From Spartobacteria bacterium UBA6821 (GTDB lineage Bacteria; Verrucomicrobiota; Verrucomicrobiia; Chthoniobacterales; UBA6821), in assembly GCA_002452515.1 (NCBI GenBank), contig DKEN01000079.1, positions 1 to 22,291 of the forward strand: a stretch of DNA of 22,291 nucleotides. Reading direction: 5' to 3'. Each line of letters begins with the position of its first letter. The first letter of the stretch is position 1. Of the stretch, positions 7,690 to 15,126 are shown piece by piece. A program made the position numbers and the translations under genes. The notes beneath the pieces are model-generated. The model was given only the letters and a program-made list of their open reading frames with translations. It was not told the DNA's origin and made no database searches.

Positions 7690-7709
7690 GGGTGTTCACC
7701 CTATTTCAA
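7690..7709. repeat. Intergenic 20-mer, copy 1
   Basis: GGGTGTTCACCCTATTTCAA contains the small inverted repeat GGGTG-TT-CACCC. It matches the stretch at 9251-9270 at 18 of 20 positions. Both copies are intergenic on the same strand. This copy lies between the orphan ORF and the outer-membrane protein gene. Function unknown. Confidence 0.4.
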
Positions 7710-7739
7710 AAAACTTTAATCCCGTTTACAGCTTCTCCC

Positions 7740-7758
7740 ATTAGACAAATCGTCTAAT
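7740..7758. promoter_or_regulatory. Inverted repeat before the outer-membrane protein gene
   Basis: ATTAGAC and GTCTAAT flank AAATC, a perfect 7-bp inverted repeat ending 27 bp before the ATG at 7786. It could be an operator, or a hairpin in the mRNA leader that influences stability or translation of an abundant outer-membrane protein. Which of these applies cannot be told from sequence. Confidence 0.4.
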
Positions 7759-7785
7759 CATTAGTTTACCAAAAAACCAAATATT

Positions 7786-8325
7786 ATGAATAAAACACTT
7801 ACACTCCTTGCCCTCGTTCTGGCTACGGCGGCTACCTCGTTTGCGGGTTCCGCAGTCCAGGACTCCAAAAAAGTCATCGTTTCGCCCGCAGAAGGTTATC
7901 TCTTTAATGCCAATGAATGGCAGGTTGACGCTTATGCCGCTGGAGCGGCAGGAAGATTCAATCACCAGAAATATAACGGTATCGGCGGTGGTCTTGGTGT
8001 GAGCTACTTCTTCACCCGTTACTTTGGAATCGGCGTGGACGACACGCTGGGTAGCCTGAATGGCAACGGTCACGCCTACGACAACTTCAGTGGAAACCTG
8101 ATTGCCCGTCTGCCTATTGAAAGCTGGCACCTCGCACCTTATGGTTTCGCAGGTGGTGGAGCAACCTGGGGCAATCATGCCACTGCAGGGAATGGTGATG
8201 CCGGGGTCGGTCTTGAATACCGCTTCACTCGTAATATCGGCCTATTCGTTGATTCCCGTTACCTCTATGGTAGCCACGCACTCAACGAAACGCTCAGTCG
8301 CGCAGGTGTTCGTTTTTCCTTCTAA
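7786..8325 (+). CDS. Small outer-membrane beta-barrel protein
   Basis: The 179-residue precursor has a Sec signal peptide (residues 1-20, ending ATSFAG). The mature part alternates polar and hydrophobic residues in short strands rich in Gly and aromatics, for example GGGLGVSYFFTRYFGIGVD, GNLIARLPI, APYGFAGGGATWG, AGVGLEYRFTRNIGLFVDSRYLYG and a last strand SRAGVRFSF. The C-terminal Phe after alternating residues is the classic signal for the BamA assembly machinery. About eight strands fit an OmpA/OmpX/OmpW-sized barrel with no periplasmic domain. Such proteins act as small pores or structural and adhesion proteins; the exact role is not visible. The gene stands alone, with an inverted repeat in its leader and a strong terminator behind it, as expected for a well-expressed single-gene unit. 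Confidence 0.88.
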   Translation: MNKTLTLLALVLATAATSFAGSAVQDSKKVIVSPAEGYLFNANEWQVDAYAAGAAGRFNHQKYNGIGGGLGVSYFFTRYFGIGVDDTLGSLNGNGHAYDNFSGNLIARLPIESWHLAPYGFAGGGATWGNHATAGNGDAGVGLEYRFTRNIGLFVDSRYLYGSHALNETLSRAGVRFSF

Positions 8326-8345
8326 AATCTTTTAGAAAATCTGAC

Positions 8346-8382
8346 AAAGGCCCCGGAGAAAGCTTCCGGGGTCTTTTGTTTT
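8346..8382 (+). terminator. Strong rho-independent terminator
   Basis: AAAGGCCCCGGA (8346-8357) pairs with TCCGGGGTCTTT (8365-8376) in a 12-bp stem with one G-T pair and a 7-nt loop; TTGTTTT follows. It lies 21 bp after the outer-membrane protein stop. Confidence 0.92.
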
Positions 8383-8475
8383 ACAGAGCGAGCGAAGCCA
8401 AGATTTATCCATAAGTTGCTCAGAAGGAGCACAGGCTGAGAATTTGAAAATCAGATTGAGGGGGCATGAGTATGT

Positions 8476-8643
8476 TTGAAGGAGTGCCTTCATAGCATTG
8501 AAAAGCAGCACGGCAGTTGCGTCGTCCAAAGGTACGGTGTTTCACGCGACAAGGACGTTGCAGTTCTACCCATTTTTATTAAGCGGATTGAACAGGAGTC
8601 CCTTGCCGAGGCAGCTGTGATGTGCATTCTGAAGGGTGAATGA
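8476..8643 (+). CDS. Possible 55-residue protein coupled to the Nudix gene
   Basis: A short open frame ends in a TGA that overlaps the Nudix ATG as ATGA (8640-8643), the same coupling seen at five other gene pairs in the window. The only usable start is TTG 8476, with GAGGGG (8459-8464) about 11 nt upstream. The product looks protein-like rather than random: LHSIEKQHGSCVVQRYGV, then alternating hydrophobic residues in DVAVLPIFIKRIEQESLAEA and AVMCILKGE at the end, suggesting two strands and a helix. I do not recognise a family. It could be a real small gene, or the 3' end of a gene whose first part has been lost, since the frame is closed by TGA at 8467-8469. No in-frame ATG exists. Confidence 0.35.
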   Translation: MKECLHSIEKQHGSCVVQRYGVSRDKDVAVLPIFIKRIEQESLAEAAVMCILKGE

Positions 8644-9224
8644 GTCCCCAACCTTTTCACAATGAGCAGCCTTTGATCCCGACTACTTCTGATGGTTCCA
8701 ATTTTGAAACTTTGTATCAGGGAAAATTTCTCGCGTTTCAACTGAAAGGTTCCTGGGAGTTTGTCTCCCGGTGTCATGTCAGCGGTACGGTAGGGATCCT
8801 CGCCATCACTGAGAATCGTGAGATTATCCTGGTTGAACAGTTCCGTCCTCCCATGAATCGAAGCGTGATTGAGATCCCAGCGGGACTTGTGGGTGATGTT
8901 CCGAATCAGGAACTTGAAACCTTGGCCGAAGCTGCGAAACGCGAACTGCTTGAAGAGACCGGTTATGGTGCAGAGAGCATGGAATTCCTTACCGATGGCC
9001 CCTCCTCGGCAGGTCTCTCCACCGAGGTGATTTCGTTCTTTCTGGCCCGAGGGCCGAAGAAAATTTCGGAGGGAGGGGGTGATGGATCAGAAAATATCAC
9101 GGTGCATCTGGTTCCGCTTAATGAATTGACTGCCTGGCTCGATTACAAACGCCGGGAAGGATGCATGGTGGATTACAAAATATTCGCAGCTCTCTACTTG
9201 GGCATGTTGATGGAAGATCAATAG
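8640..9224 (+). CDS. Nudix hydrolase, ADP-ribose pyrophosphatase type
   Basis: This 194-residue protein belongs to the Nudix superfamily, which hydrolyses nucleoside diphosphates linked to another group. The core Nudix motif RELLEETGY is at residues 101-109, preceded by EIPAGLV (78-84) and VEQFRPP (65-71). The EQ-R and E-PAG elements are characteristic of the ADP-ribose/ADP-sugar pyrophosphatase branch, which yields AMP and ribose 5-phosphate from ADP-ribose. GPSSAGLSTE (120-129) is also typical of this branch. The Nudix box has two extra residues before its Arg compared with the strict consensus. The ATG at 8640 has AGGG a few bases upstream and overlaps the stop of a possible small ORF. No clear pathway partner is adjacent. 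Substrate assignment is by family only. Confidence 0.9.
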   Translation: MSPQPFHNEQPLIPTTSDGSNFETLYQGKFLAFQLKGSWEFVSRCHVSGTVGILAITENREIILVEQFRPPMNRSVIEIPAGLVGDVPNQELETLAEAAKRELLEETGYGAESMEFLTDGPSSAGLSTEVISFFLARGPKKISEGGGDGSENITVHLVPLNELTAWLDYKRREGCMVDYKIFAALYLGMLMEDQ

Positions 9225-9525
9225 GTCAATTAAGCATCGTAGGAAGGGGAGGGTCTTCACCCCATTTCAATTCATGGCGGCAATGTCAAAATGATAGACA
9301 TGATCAATGAATCCATCAGGTCGAGTCTTCCCCTTCATCTCATCCCAGGTGTTGGGTGCGGGGGTGTTGTCTTACTTGGAGGGGAGGAGCCGGATAGCAG
9401 GGAGCTTCCCAATGAACTCGAATTAAAAGCACTCTTGTGTCTGGAGAATCCCTCTAATGCACGAGAGGGCGCAAGCTCATAGATGCGGTGGTCACGGCCC
9501 AACGTGATACGCCCGGATAAATCTT
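9225..9525. other. Noncoding stretch with the second 20-mer
   Basis: About 300 bp between the Nudix gene and the oxidoreductase. A 63-codon frame (9291-9482) has no ribosome binding site and no domain-like pattern, so I do not call it. The only marked element is the 20-mer at 9251-9270. No clear terminator is seen. Confidence 0.4.
9251..9270. repeat. Intergenic 20-mer, copy 2
   Basis: GGGTCTTCACCCCATTTCAA differs from the copy at 7690-7709 at two positions. It starts 27 bp after the Nudix stop. Related but weaker stretches occur at 16262 (GGGCTTCACCCTAT) and 14663 (TAGGGTGATTACCCC). Confidence 0.4.
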
Positions 9526-10626
9526 ATGAATACTCAGCATCTTTTTCAGTCTTTTCAGTTGAAGTCGTTGGCACTGAAAAATCGTATCGTGATGGCTCCC
9601 ATGACGCGGTCCTTTTCTCCTGGTGGCATTCCAACCCAGGCAGTTGCAGACTATTATGGGCGGCGCGCCGAAGGGGAGGTGGGTTTGATTATTACCGAAG
9701 GGACCGTAGTCAATCGCACAGCTTCCTCCAGCGACCCCAATATTCCCCATTTTTATGGAGAGAAAGCCCTTGCTGGATGGAAAAACATCGTCGATTGCGT
9801 TCACAAAGATGGTGGAATGATTGCTCCGCAACTCTGGCACATGGGAGTAGTTGCCCCTGATGCTTCGGGGTGGCTTCCCTCGATGCAATTTGAGGGGCCA
9901 TCGGGTCTGATTGCTCCTGGTAAAGTAGGCGGAGTGACGATGACGGAACTGGACATTAAGGAAACCGTCAAGGCGTTCGGACAAGCAGCAGCAGATGCAA
10001 AAAACCTTGGTTTCGATGCGGTCGAAATTCATGGAGCCCATGGATATCTGATCGATCAGTTTTTTTGGCATCCGACAAACCAACGCACTGATCAATACGG
10101 GGGAAAAACTCTTCCTGAGCGATCCCGATTTGCCGTGGAGGTTATTCGGGCCGTCCGCGCTGCTGTGGGCCAGGAATTTGTCATCAGTCTTCGCATCTCT
10201 CAATGGAAACTTCAGGATTATAAGGCAAAGCTTGCCATGACTCCCTCTGAGCTTGAGGCATGGCTGCTGCCCTTGGCGGAAGCAGGTGTCGATATCTTTC
10301 ATTGCTCTCAACGTCGTTTTGAAGATGCCGAGTTTGCAGGCTCTGATTTGAATCTTGCCGGATGGGTGAAGAAGCTGACCGGTAAACCAACCATCACTGT
10401 TGGGTCGATCGGTCTCTCTGGGGACTTTTTAGCGGCGTTCAAAGGAGAATCCTCGACTCCAAGTTCGTTGGATGAACTTCTTCGACGTTTCGATCGGGGT
10501 GATTTTGACCTGATTGCTATAGGACGCCAATTGATTACCAATCCTAAGTGGGTTCGTTTGATCGAGGAAGGGCGTGCAGCGGAAATTATCGGCTTCAACA
10601 AGAAGGCACTCGCCACTCTCTCCTGA
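9526..10626 (+). CDS. Old Yellow Enzyme family NADH:flavin oxidoreductase
   Basis: This 366-residue FMN enzyme has the TIM-barrel fold of the OYE family, which reduces activated C=C bonds such as enones with NAD(P)H. Visible hallmarks are the FMN-binding start RIVMAPMTR (20-28), QLWHMG (102-107), the substrate-binding HGAHGYLIDQF (169-179, with H169 and H172), the following NQRTDQYGG and PERSRF segments, and IAIGRQLITNP near the end, which holds the FMN phosphate. Length is normal for the short single-domain type without the iron-sulfur and FAD extension. The physiological substrate cannot be read from sequence. The ATG at 9526 fits the family N-terminus; the ribosome binding site is weak. 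Its TGA overlaps an ATG (TGATG at 10624-10628) that is in frame with the next gene, so the two may be coupled. Confidence 0.93.
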   Translation: MNTQHLFQSFQLKSLALKNRIVMAPMTRSFSPGGIPTQAVADYYGRRAEGEVGLIITEGTVVNRTASSSDPNIPHFYGEKALAGWKNIVDCVHKDGGMIAPQLWHMGVVAPDASGWLPSMQFEGPSGLIAPGKVGGVTMTELDIKETVKAFGQAAADAKNLGFDAVEIHGAHGYLIDQFFWHPTNQRTDQYGGKTLPERSRFAVEVIRAVRAAVGQEFVISLRISQWKLQDYKAKLAMTPSELEAWLLPLAEAGVDIFHCSQRRFEDAEFAGSDLNLAGWVKKLTGKPTITVGSIGLSGDFLAAFKGESSTPSSLDELLRRFDRGDFDLIAIGRQLITNPKWVRLIEEGRAAEIIGFNKKALATLS

Positions 10627-10703
10627 TGCAACTGACCTTTATATGCCGAATTTTGGGAATGTATGATCGCTTTCCGTTCAAGATGATTTATCCCCAGACT
10701 GGA

Positions 10704-11660
10704 ATGAAGGTGCAGAGATGTGTCGTTGCCCTGATTGCAACTCTTGCTTGTCTGCTTATCGTTCCTAGATCCCAGGCTGTTAACTCTCCACAAGGTGTTG
10801 AAAAACACCGTGACTCCCTTCGTCTCGAATCAGGGGGGAGTGGGTGGCATCCGCAATCATCACCTAAAGGCCCGGTTGTGGGGCCGGTTGTGATCATTGT
10901 AAGCCTGCCAGCGCGTCTCCTTTCCGTCTACCGCGACGGAGTGAGTATCGGAAGATCCACGATCAGTACCGGCAAGCCTGGTGATACTCCCCTAACCGGA
11001 GTGTTCACTCTTCTTCGAAAAAATGTGAAGCAGTCCGTAAAAGGTGTGACTTGGAGTAGCGGAGCGTCACAGGAGAGGGAACTGACGCGAAGCCCTGACT
11101 CGCATAGTTGCGTTCGTGTCCCGCTCGATTTTGCCAGAGAACTGTATGCCGTGACGGAAAATGGTACTACGGTCGTTGTGACGGATCATAGAGCGGGATC
11201 TCATCAAAAGGGGTTTTCTGCCCTCCTTTTCAGCACGACAACCGAGGCCGTCTCTCCATCTGGAAGGACGTTCTGGCACCCTTCCAAAGCACCCAAGGGG
11301 CCAGTGTCTATCATTATCAGTAGTGCCGATGAGGAAGTCTATGTTTACCGCAATGGTGTGCAAATAGGTCGTTCTCCTTTCGGTGGACTCCGGGGCCTCG
11401 TGGGATTGTATGTCTATTCAGCACTGGCTGATGTGGACGCAGGAGGTCGGCGGAGTTGGTTGTCGATAGCAAGTATGGTGGGGCGTGCACCGCAGATAAG
11501 GGAGTTGATCCAGCATGTCAGTATTAACCAAGAATTCATTGCCCTGACGCGTGGCATCATCGAAACGGGTACCACACTCATCCTGACAGACGCCCCTGTT
11601 AACTCGGGTAAACCGAATGCATCGCTCGTGGATATCCTGACAACGGAGACTTCTCCGTAG
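10704..11660 (+). CDS. Two-repeat L,D-transpeptidase-like protein with altered active site
   Basis: The 318-residue protein starts with a signal peptide (residues 1-25, ending RSQA). Two homologous halves follow. Half 1 opens WHPQSSPKGPVVGPVVIIVS and continues YRDGVSIGRSTISTGKPGDTPLTGVFTLL. Half 2 opens WHPSKAPKGPVSIIIS and continues VYVYRNGVQIGRS. Both match the YkuD-type fold that forms 3-3 or lipoprotein crosslinks in peptidoglycan. Half 1 keeps a Cys in SHSCVRVP (C136), where active family members have SHGCVR, but the usual HxGxxxP part before it is replaced by SSGASQERELTRS. Half 2 has no Cys at the matching place (HVSINQEF). In related tandem proteins the second half also lacks the Cys. 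Activity is therefore doubtful. Longer starts exist at 10683, 10659 and 10626 (the last overlapping the oxidoreductase stop); 10704 best fits the signal peptide. Confidence 0.8.
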   Translation: MKVQRCVVALIATLACLLIVPRSQAVNSPQGVEKHRDSLRLESGGSGWHPQSSPKGPVVGPVVIIVSLPARLLSVYRDGVSIGRSTISTGKPGDTPLTGVFTLLRKNVKQSVKGVTWSSGASQERELTRSPDSHSCVRVPLDFARELYAVTENGTTVVVTDHRAGSHQKGFSALLFSTTTEAVSPSGRTFWHPSKAPKGPVSIIISSADEEVYVYRNGVQIGRSPFGGLRGLVGLYVYSALADVDAGGRRSWLSIASMVGRAPQIRELIQHVSINQEFIALTRGIIETGTTLILTDAPVNSGKPNASLVDILTTETSP

Positions 11661-11759
11661 GTCTGGAGTGGGTGTTCTCCCTTGAGAGGGAAGCTGATGA
11701 AGATTTCACAAGCGGAAAAATGGCGCTGTGCATAAGATGGCTCTGAGCCGGTTGATCTT

Positions 11760-12917
11760 ATGAATTTCATCGCTTTGAAAATGCTCTTTGGTGACAGGGC
11801 AAAATTCATCGGCATCGTCGTTGGTCTGACGTTTGCTTCGCTGCTCATCACCCAACAATCGGCAATCTTTGCGGGTATCATGACTAGGACATTCAGTTTT
11901 CTGCTGGATGTCGGCCTTCCTGATATTTGGGTCGTCGATCCCAGGGTAAAATACATCGATGATATCAAGCCATTGGATGACGATGCTTATCTGCAAGTGC
12001 GCGGCGTGGAAGGGGTGCAATGGGCCGTGCCACTCTACAAGGGATCACTCGCTGTCCGCACAAAGGATGGAACTTACCAGAGTTGCACGGTCGTGGGGCT
12101 GGATGACGAGACCCTCATGGGAGGGCCTGCCATGATGGTCTCCGGCGATCTCTCCTATCTCAGGCGAAGTGGTGCCGTGATCGTGGATCAGACGGGGGCT
12201 GAGGGAAAATTAGCGCATCTTCTTCCTGGTGGGAAAAGTATCCCACTCAAGGTCGGTGCTGAGATCGAGATCAATGAGAATGAGGCTGTCGTTGTCGGCA
12301 TCTGCAAAGTTTCCCAGACATTTCAGAATGTCCCGGTCATTTACATGACCTATTCCGCCGCTACGCTCTTTTCACCGGGTCAGCGGCTGCTACTCTCTTT
12401 TGTTTGCGTGAAGGCAAAACCAGGCCAGGATCTCCATAGCTTGTGCCAGCGTATTGAAAGGGCAACAGGATTGCGGGCTTATACCCGCAACGAGTTCAAG
12501 GTGCTGACCTTTCTCTATTATCTCGAGTACACGGGCATGCCGATTAACTTTCTGACGGCCGTGGCGTTGGGATTTCTGGTGGGGATCGCCATTTCAGGTC
12601 AGACCTTTTACAATTTCACCCTGGATAACCTGCGATACTTCGGGACACTTAAGGCGATGGGAGCAAGCAATAGAATGCTGCTCCGCATGATTCTGCTCCA
12701 GGCCATGGTTGTCGGTGGAATTGGTTATGGTCTTGGTGTCGGCGCCGCGACGGTCTGGGGAATGTACATGGGGGCACATACACAACTGGCCTTCCGCCTA
12801 CCCTGGCACTTGCTCGTGGTCAGTGCCGTAGCCGTCCTTGTGATCTGCCTCAGTTCGGCGGCCCTGAGCATCCGCAAGGTGATGAAACTTGAGCCCGCTG
12901 TGGTTTTCCGGTCATGA
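11760..12917 (+). CDS. ABC transporter permease, FtsX/MacB (DevC-like) type
   Basis: This 385-residue membrane protein has the arrangement of FtsX-superfamily permeases: one N-terminal helix (about 15-37), a large periplasmic domain (about 45-260) and three C-terminal helices (about 265-290, 315-345 and 350-372), ending in the cytoplasmic tail SIRKVMKLEPAVVFRS. Segments such as LRYFGTLKAMGASNRMLLRMILLQA (the coupling region before the second helix of the C-terminal bundle) are typical. With the ATPase and HlyD-type adaptor that follow, it matches the DevBCA and MacAB class of exporters, which move lipids, lipoproteins or small molecules across the envelope with an outer-membrane TolC partner. 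No TolC-like gene is in the window. The stop overlaps the ATPase start as ATGA. Substrate unknown. Confidence 0.9.
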   Translation: MNFIALKMLFGDRAKFIGIVVGLTFASLLITQQSAIFAGIMTRTFSFLLDVGLPDIWVVDPRVKYIDDIKPLDDDAYLQVRGVEGVQWAVPLYKGSLAVRTKDGTYQSCTVVGLDDETLMGGPAMMVSGDLSYLRRSGAVIVDQTGAEGKLAHLLPGGKSIPLKVGAEIEINENEAVVVGICKVSQTFQNVPVIYMTYSAATLFSPGQRLLLSFVCVKAKPGQDLHSLCQRIERATGLRAYTRNEFKVLTFLYYLEYTGMPINFLTAVALGFLVGIAISGQTFYNFTLDNLRYFGTLKAMGASNRMLLRMILLQAMVVGGIGYGLGVGAATVWGMYMGAHTQLAFRLPWHLLVVSAVAVLVICLSSAALSIRKVMKLEPAVVFRS

Positions 12918-13672
12918 GTGAGACTCTCCCGAAGAAAGTCGAGAACAGCAAAATTGCCGTCCACTGCGAGGGAGTGAGCAAGACTTTCGGTGCGGGAAAT
13001 GCAGCTGTTCACGCCCTGCGTGGTGTGGATCTGGATGTTCGCACGGGAGAGTTATTAATGCTCGTCGGTCCCTCGGGATGCGGTAAAACAACCTTGATTT
13101 CGGTCATCGCCGGCGTCCTCCGACGTGACGGCGGGGACTGCACGATCTTCGGCCAGGATTATAAGCTCATGACCGAGGATGGGATAACCTCTTTCCGGGG
13201 GCTGAACATCGGCTTTGTCTTCCAGGCATTTAATCTCATTCCCTCCCTCACCACGGCGGAGAATGTGGCCACTCCATTGATCATTAATGGTATGAAACCA
13301 AAACCCGCGGTCAGCAAGGCCCGTGATATGCTGATCCAGGTTGGATTTGACGAACGGATGATGCGTTCATTTCCCAGCGACCTATCGGGAGGCCAGCAGC
13401 AACGGGTTGCCATTGCCCGGGCACTGGTTCACGGACCTCGTTTCATCGTCTGTGACGAGCCAACCAGTGCGCTGGACGGCGAGACCGGCCTCAAGGTCAT
13501 GGAATTGCTGCGCCGGTTGGGATGTGTCGAAGACAGGGCGCTGGTTGTGGTTACCCATGATTCGCGCATCTATAAATTTGCGGATAGAATCGCCGCGATG
13601 GAAGACGGGCGTATAACGGAGGTGGTTGACTCCGCCTCCCAACTCAAGGTGCTTTCAGAACAGACCATTTAA
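12914..13672 (+). CDS. ABC transporter ATP-binding protein, LolD/MacB/DevA-like
   Basis: The 252-residue ATPase has all motifs: Walker A GPSGCGKTT (52-60), Q-loop Q104 in FVFQAFNLIP, signature LSGGQQQR (157-164), Walker B FIVCDEPTSALD (177-188) and the H-loop in VVTHDSR (H215). The FQAFNLIPSLTTAENV segment and the DEPTSALD ending are characteristic of the LolD/MacB/DevA branch that drives FtsX-type permeases. About 20 residues precede the nucleotide-binding core. The ATG shares ATGA with the permease stop, and the adaptor gene starts 8 bp after its stop, so the three form one operon. It powers export by mechanotransmission through the permease, by family knowledge. Confidence 0.94.
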   Translation: MSETLPKKVENSKIAVHCEGVSKTFGAGNAAVHALRGVDLDVRTGELLMLVGPSGCGKTTLISVIAGVLRRDGGDCTIFGQDYKLMTEDGITSFRGLNIGFVFQAFNLIPSLTTAENVATPLIINGMKPKPAVSKARDMLIQVGFDERMMRSFPSDLSGGQQQRVAIARALVHGPRFIVCDEPTSALDGETGLKVMELLRRLGCVEDRALVVVTHDSRIYKFADRIAAMEDGRITEVVDSASQLKVLSEQTI

Positions 13673-13680
13673 AGAAAACT

Positions 13681-14604
13681 ATGATACGTAAATATCTCTT
13701 GCCGGTCCTTGCTGTTCTGGGCGTCTGCCTTGGCATTGTGGCTGCGCTGCAAAGCGCCCGTAAGGTGGTTCCAACGCCGATGGTGTCGGATGCGCCAACT
13801 TCACCGTACCAAACCTTTGTGGCAGGAGCGGGACTGGTGGAGGCCAATACCGAAAATATCGCCATTGGCACCCAGATCGCTGGCATCGTTTCTCAGATCT
13901 ATGTGCAGATCGGAAGCGAAGTGAAAAAGGGAGATCCCCTCTTTACCATCGATGACAGGGCGACCCGTGCCCTCCTAGCAACTCAGTTGGCCGCAGTGAA
14001 GGTGGCTGAGGCACAACTGGCTGAGGCCAATTACACCAACTCGATCAGCCAGGGTCTCGTCAAGGGCTTGGTTGTCAGCAAGGAAGAAGCAGAATTGGCA
14101 CACTATGCCGTAGATATCGATACTGCTCAGCTCAATCAGGCACAGGCACTCGCAAACCAGACGGCAACCGATCTGGAGCGCCTAACGGTACGCGCACCGA
14201 TGGATGGAGAGGTGCTGCAGCTCAAGATTCATCTTGGCGAATTTGCGCCCACCGGGGTTCTCGTCCAGCCTCTGATATTCTTTGGAAACGTGAGGCCTCT
14301 CAATGTCCGAACGGATGTGGATGAGAACGAGGCATGGAGAGTCAGTCAGGATGAGCCTGCGATCGGTTTCCTGAGGGCCAATAAGAAAGTCTCCGCACCA
14401 ATGACGTTCGTCCGATTCGAGCCCTACGTTATCCCGAAAGTTTCGCTGACCGGAGAGACAGCGGAGCGCGTGGACACCCGCGTTCTTCAGGTGATCTATA
14501 GTCTTCCAGTCAGCGAAAATCGAATCAGGGCTGGTCAACAGATGGATGTCTACATCGAGGCAGCGACAAATCCGAACATACAGTCCTCGGTAAATCCTAA
14601 GTGA
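13681..14604 (+). CDS. HlyD-family periplasmic adaptor, DevB-like
   Basis: The 307-residue protein has an uncleaved N-terminal membrane anchor (about residues 5-23) and a periplasmic part. The first half of the lipoyl domain is at about 60-90 (GTQIAGIVSQIYVQIGSEV, KKGDPLFTID). An Ala- and Gln-rich helical hairpin follows at about 92-165, and the second lipoyl half at about 167-190 (LTVRAPMDGEVLQLKIHLGE). Then come beta-barrel and membrane-proximal domains ending IRAGQQMDVYIEA. This is the layout of membrane fusion proteins that bridge an inner-membrane ABC exporter to a TolC-type channel. The helical hairpin is short, as in DevB-like adaptors. It is the third gene of the operon, only 8 bp after the ATPase. 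No outer-membrane channel gene follows. Confidence 0.92.
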   Translation: MIRKYLLPVLAVLGVCLGIVAALQSARKVVPTPMVSDAPTSPYQTFVAGAGLVEANTENIAIGTQIAGIVSQIYVQIGSEVKKGDPLFTIDDRATRALLATQLAAVKVAEAQLAEANYTNSISQGLVKGLVVSKEEAELAHYAVDIDTAQLNQAQALANQTATDLERLTVRAPMDGEVLQLKIHLGEFAPTGVLVQPLIFFGNVRPLNVRTDVDENEAWRVSQDEPAIGFLRANKKVSAPMTFVRFEPYVIPKVSLTGETAERVDTRVLQVIYSLPVSENRIRAGQQMDVYIEAATNPNIQSSVNPK

Positions 14605-14712
14605 TACAGCCTTTTGAAAACCGGAAGTGCAGTTTACGACTTGGTGCTTGGTAGGAGGCAATAGGGTGATTACCCCGTAGCATGAGTCAGGGGTTCCATC
14701 CGATACTGAAGC

Positions 14713-15072
14713 ATGGATTTAAACGACCTCTTGGCCACCGGTCCTATCGCTCTGTGGTTGCTTGTTCTGGGACTGTTTTTTCCCCGTTTGTCACTGCTTG
14801 TCGCAAGCCTTGGATCAGGAACCTATCCCCCGAATCTACTTCCTCTTTTTCTAAACCTCTTCTCATGGGTCTTTTTTCCTAGATTTCTGATGGCCTATTA
14901 CATTTACACAGATATTGGCACGGCCAATTTCTGGTTCTGGGCTTACCTGATCGCTGGAATTGCGGGCTTTTTCGGCGAGTCCGGCTTTGTTCATCGGAAG
15001 ATTATTCGTCGAAGCGAAGTCACTCGGAATAGCAAAACAACTACCACCAGCGAAGAACAGGAAAATCTCTGA
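14713..15072 (+). CDS. Small membrane protein of unknown function
   Basis: I do not recognise a named family. The 119-residue protein is mostly membrane: hydrophobic segments lie at about 11-31, 42-64 and 72-90, rich in Phe, Trp, Leu and Tyr (LPLFLNLFSWVFF, FWFWAYLIAGIAGFF). A basic, Ser- and Thr-rich tail follows (HRKIIRRSE... to ...EEQENL). The Arg/Lys cluster after the last segment suggests a cytoplasmic C-terminus by the positive-inside rule. The ATG at 14713 has TGAAG upstream. It starts a set of three plus-strand genes with an unknown protein and a lipocalin; the gap to the next gene is 54 bp. A function in envelope stress or lipid handling would be only a guess from this context. Confidence 0.75.
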   Translation: MDLNDLLATGPIALWLLVLGLFFPRLSLLVASLGSGTYPPNLLPLFLNLFSWVFFPRFLMAYYIYTDIGTANFWFWAYLIAGIAGFFGESGFVHRKIIRRSEVTRNSKTTTTSEEQENL

Positions 15073-15126
15073 GTTCATTGAATTTTCAGTTCAACGAAAG
15101 GATCATCCCAAACACAGCCAATCATT

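Noticed and set aside
9291..9482. 63-codon frame between the Nudix and oxidoreductase genes
   Set aside because: No ribosome binding site, no recognisable pattern and an unsteady composition.
9454..10311. 285-codon minus-strand frame
   Set aside because: It is a shadow of the Old Yellow Enzyme gene, which has full family motifs on the plus strand.
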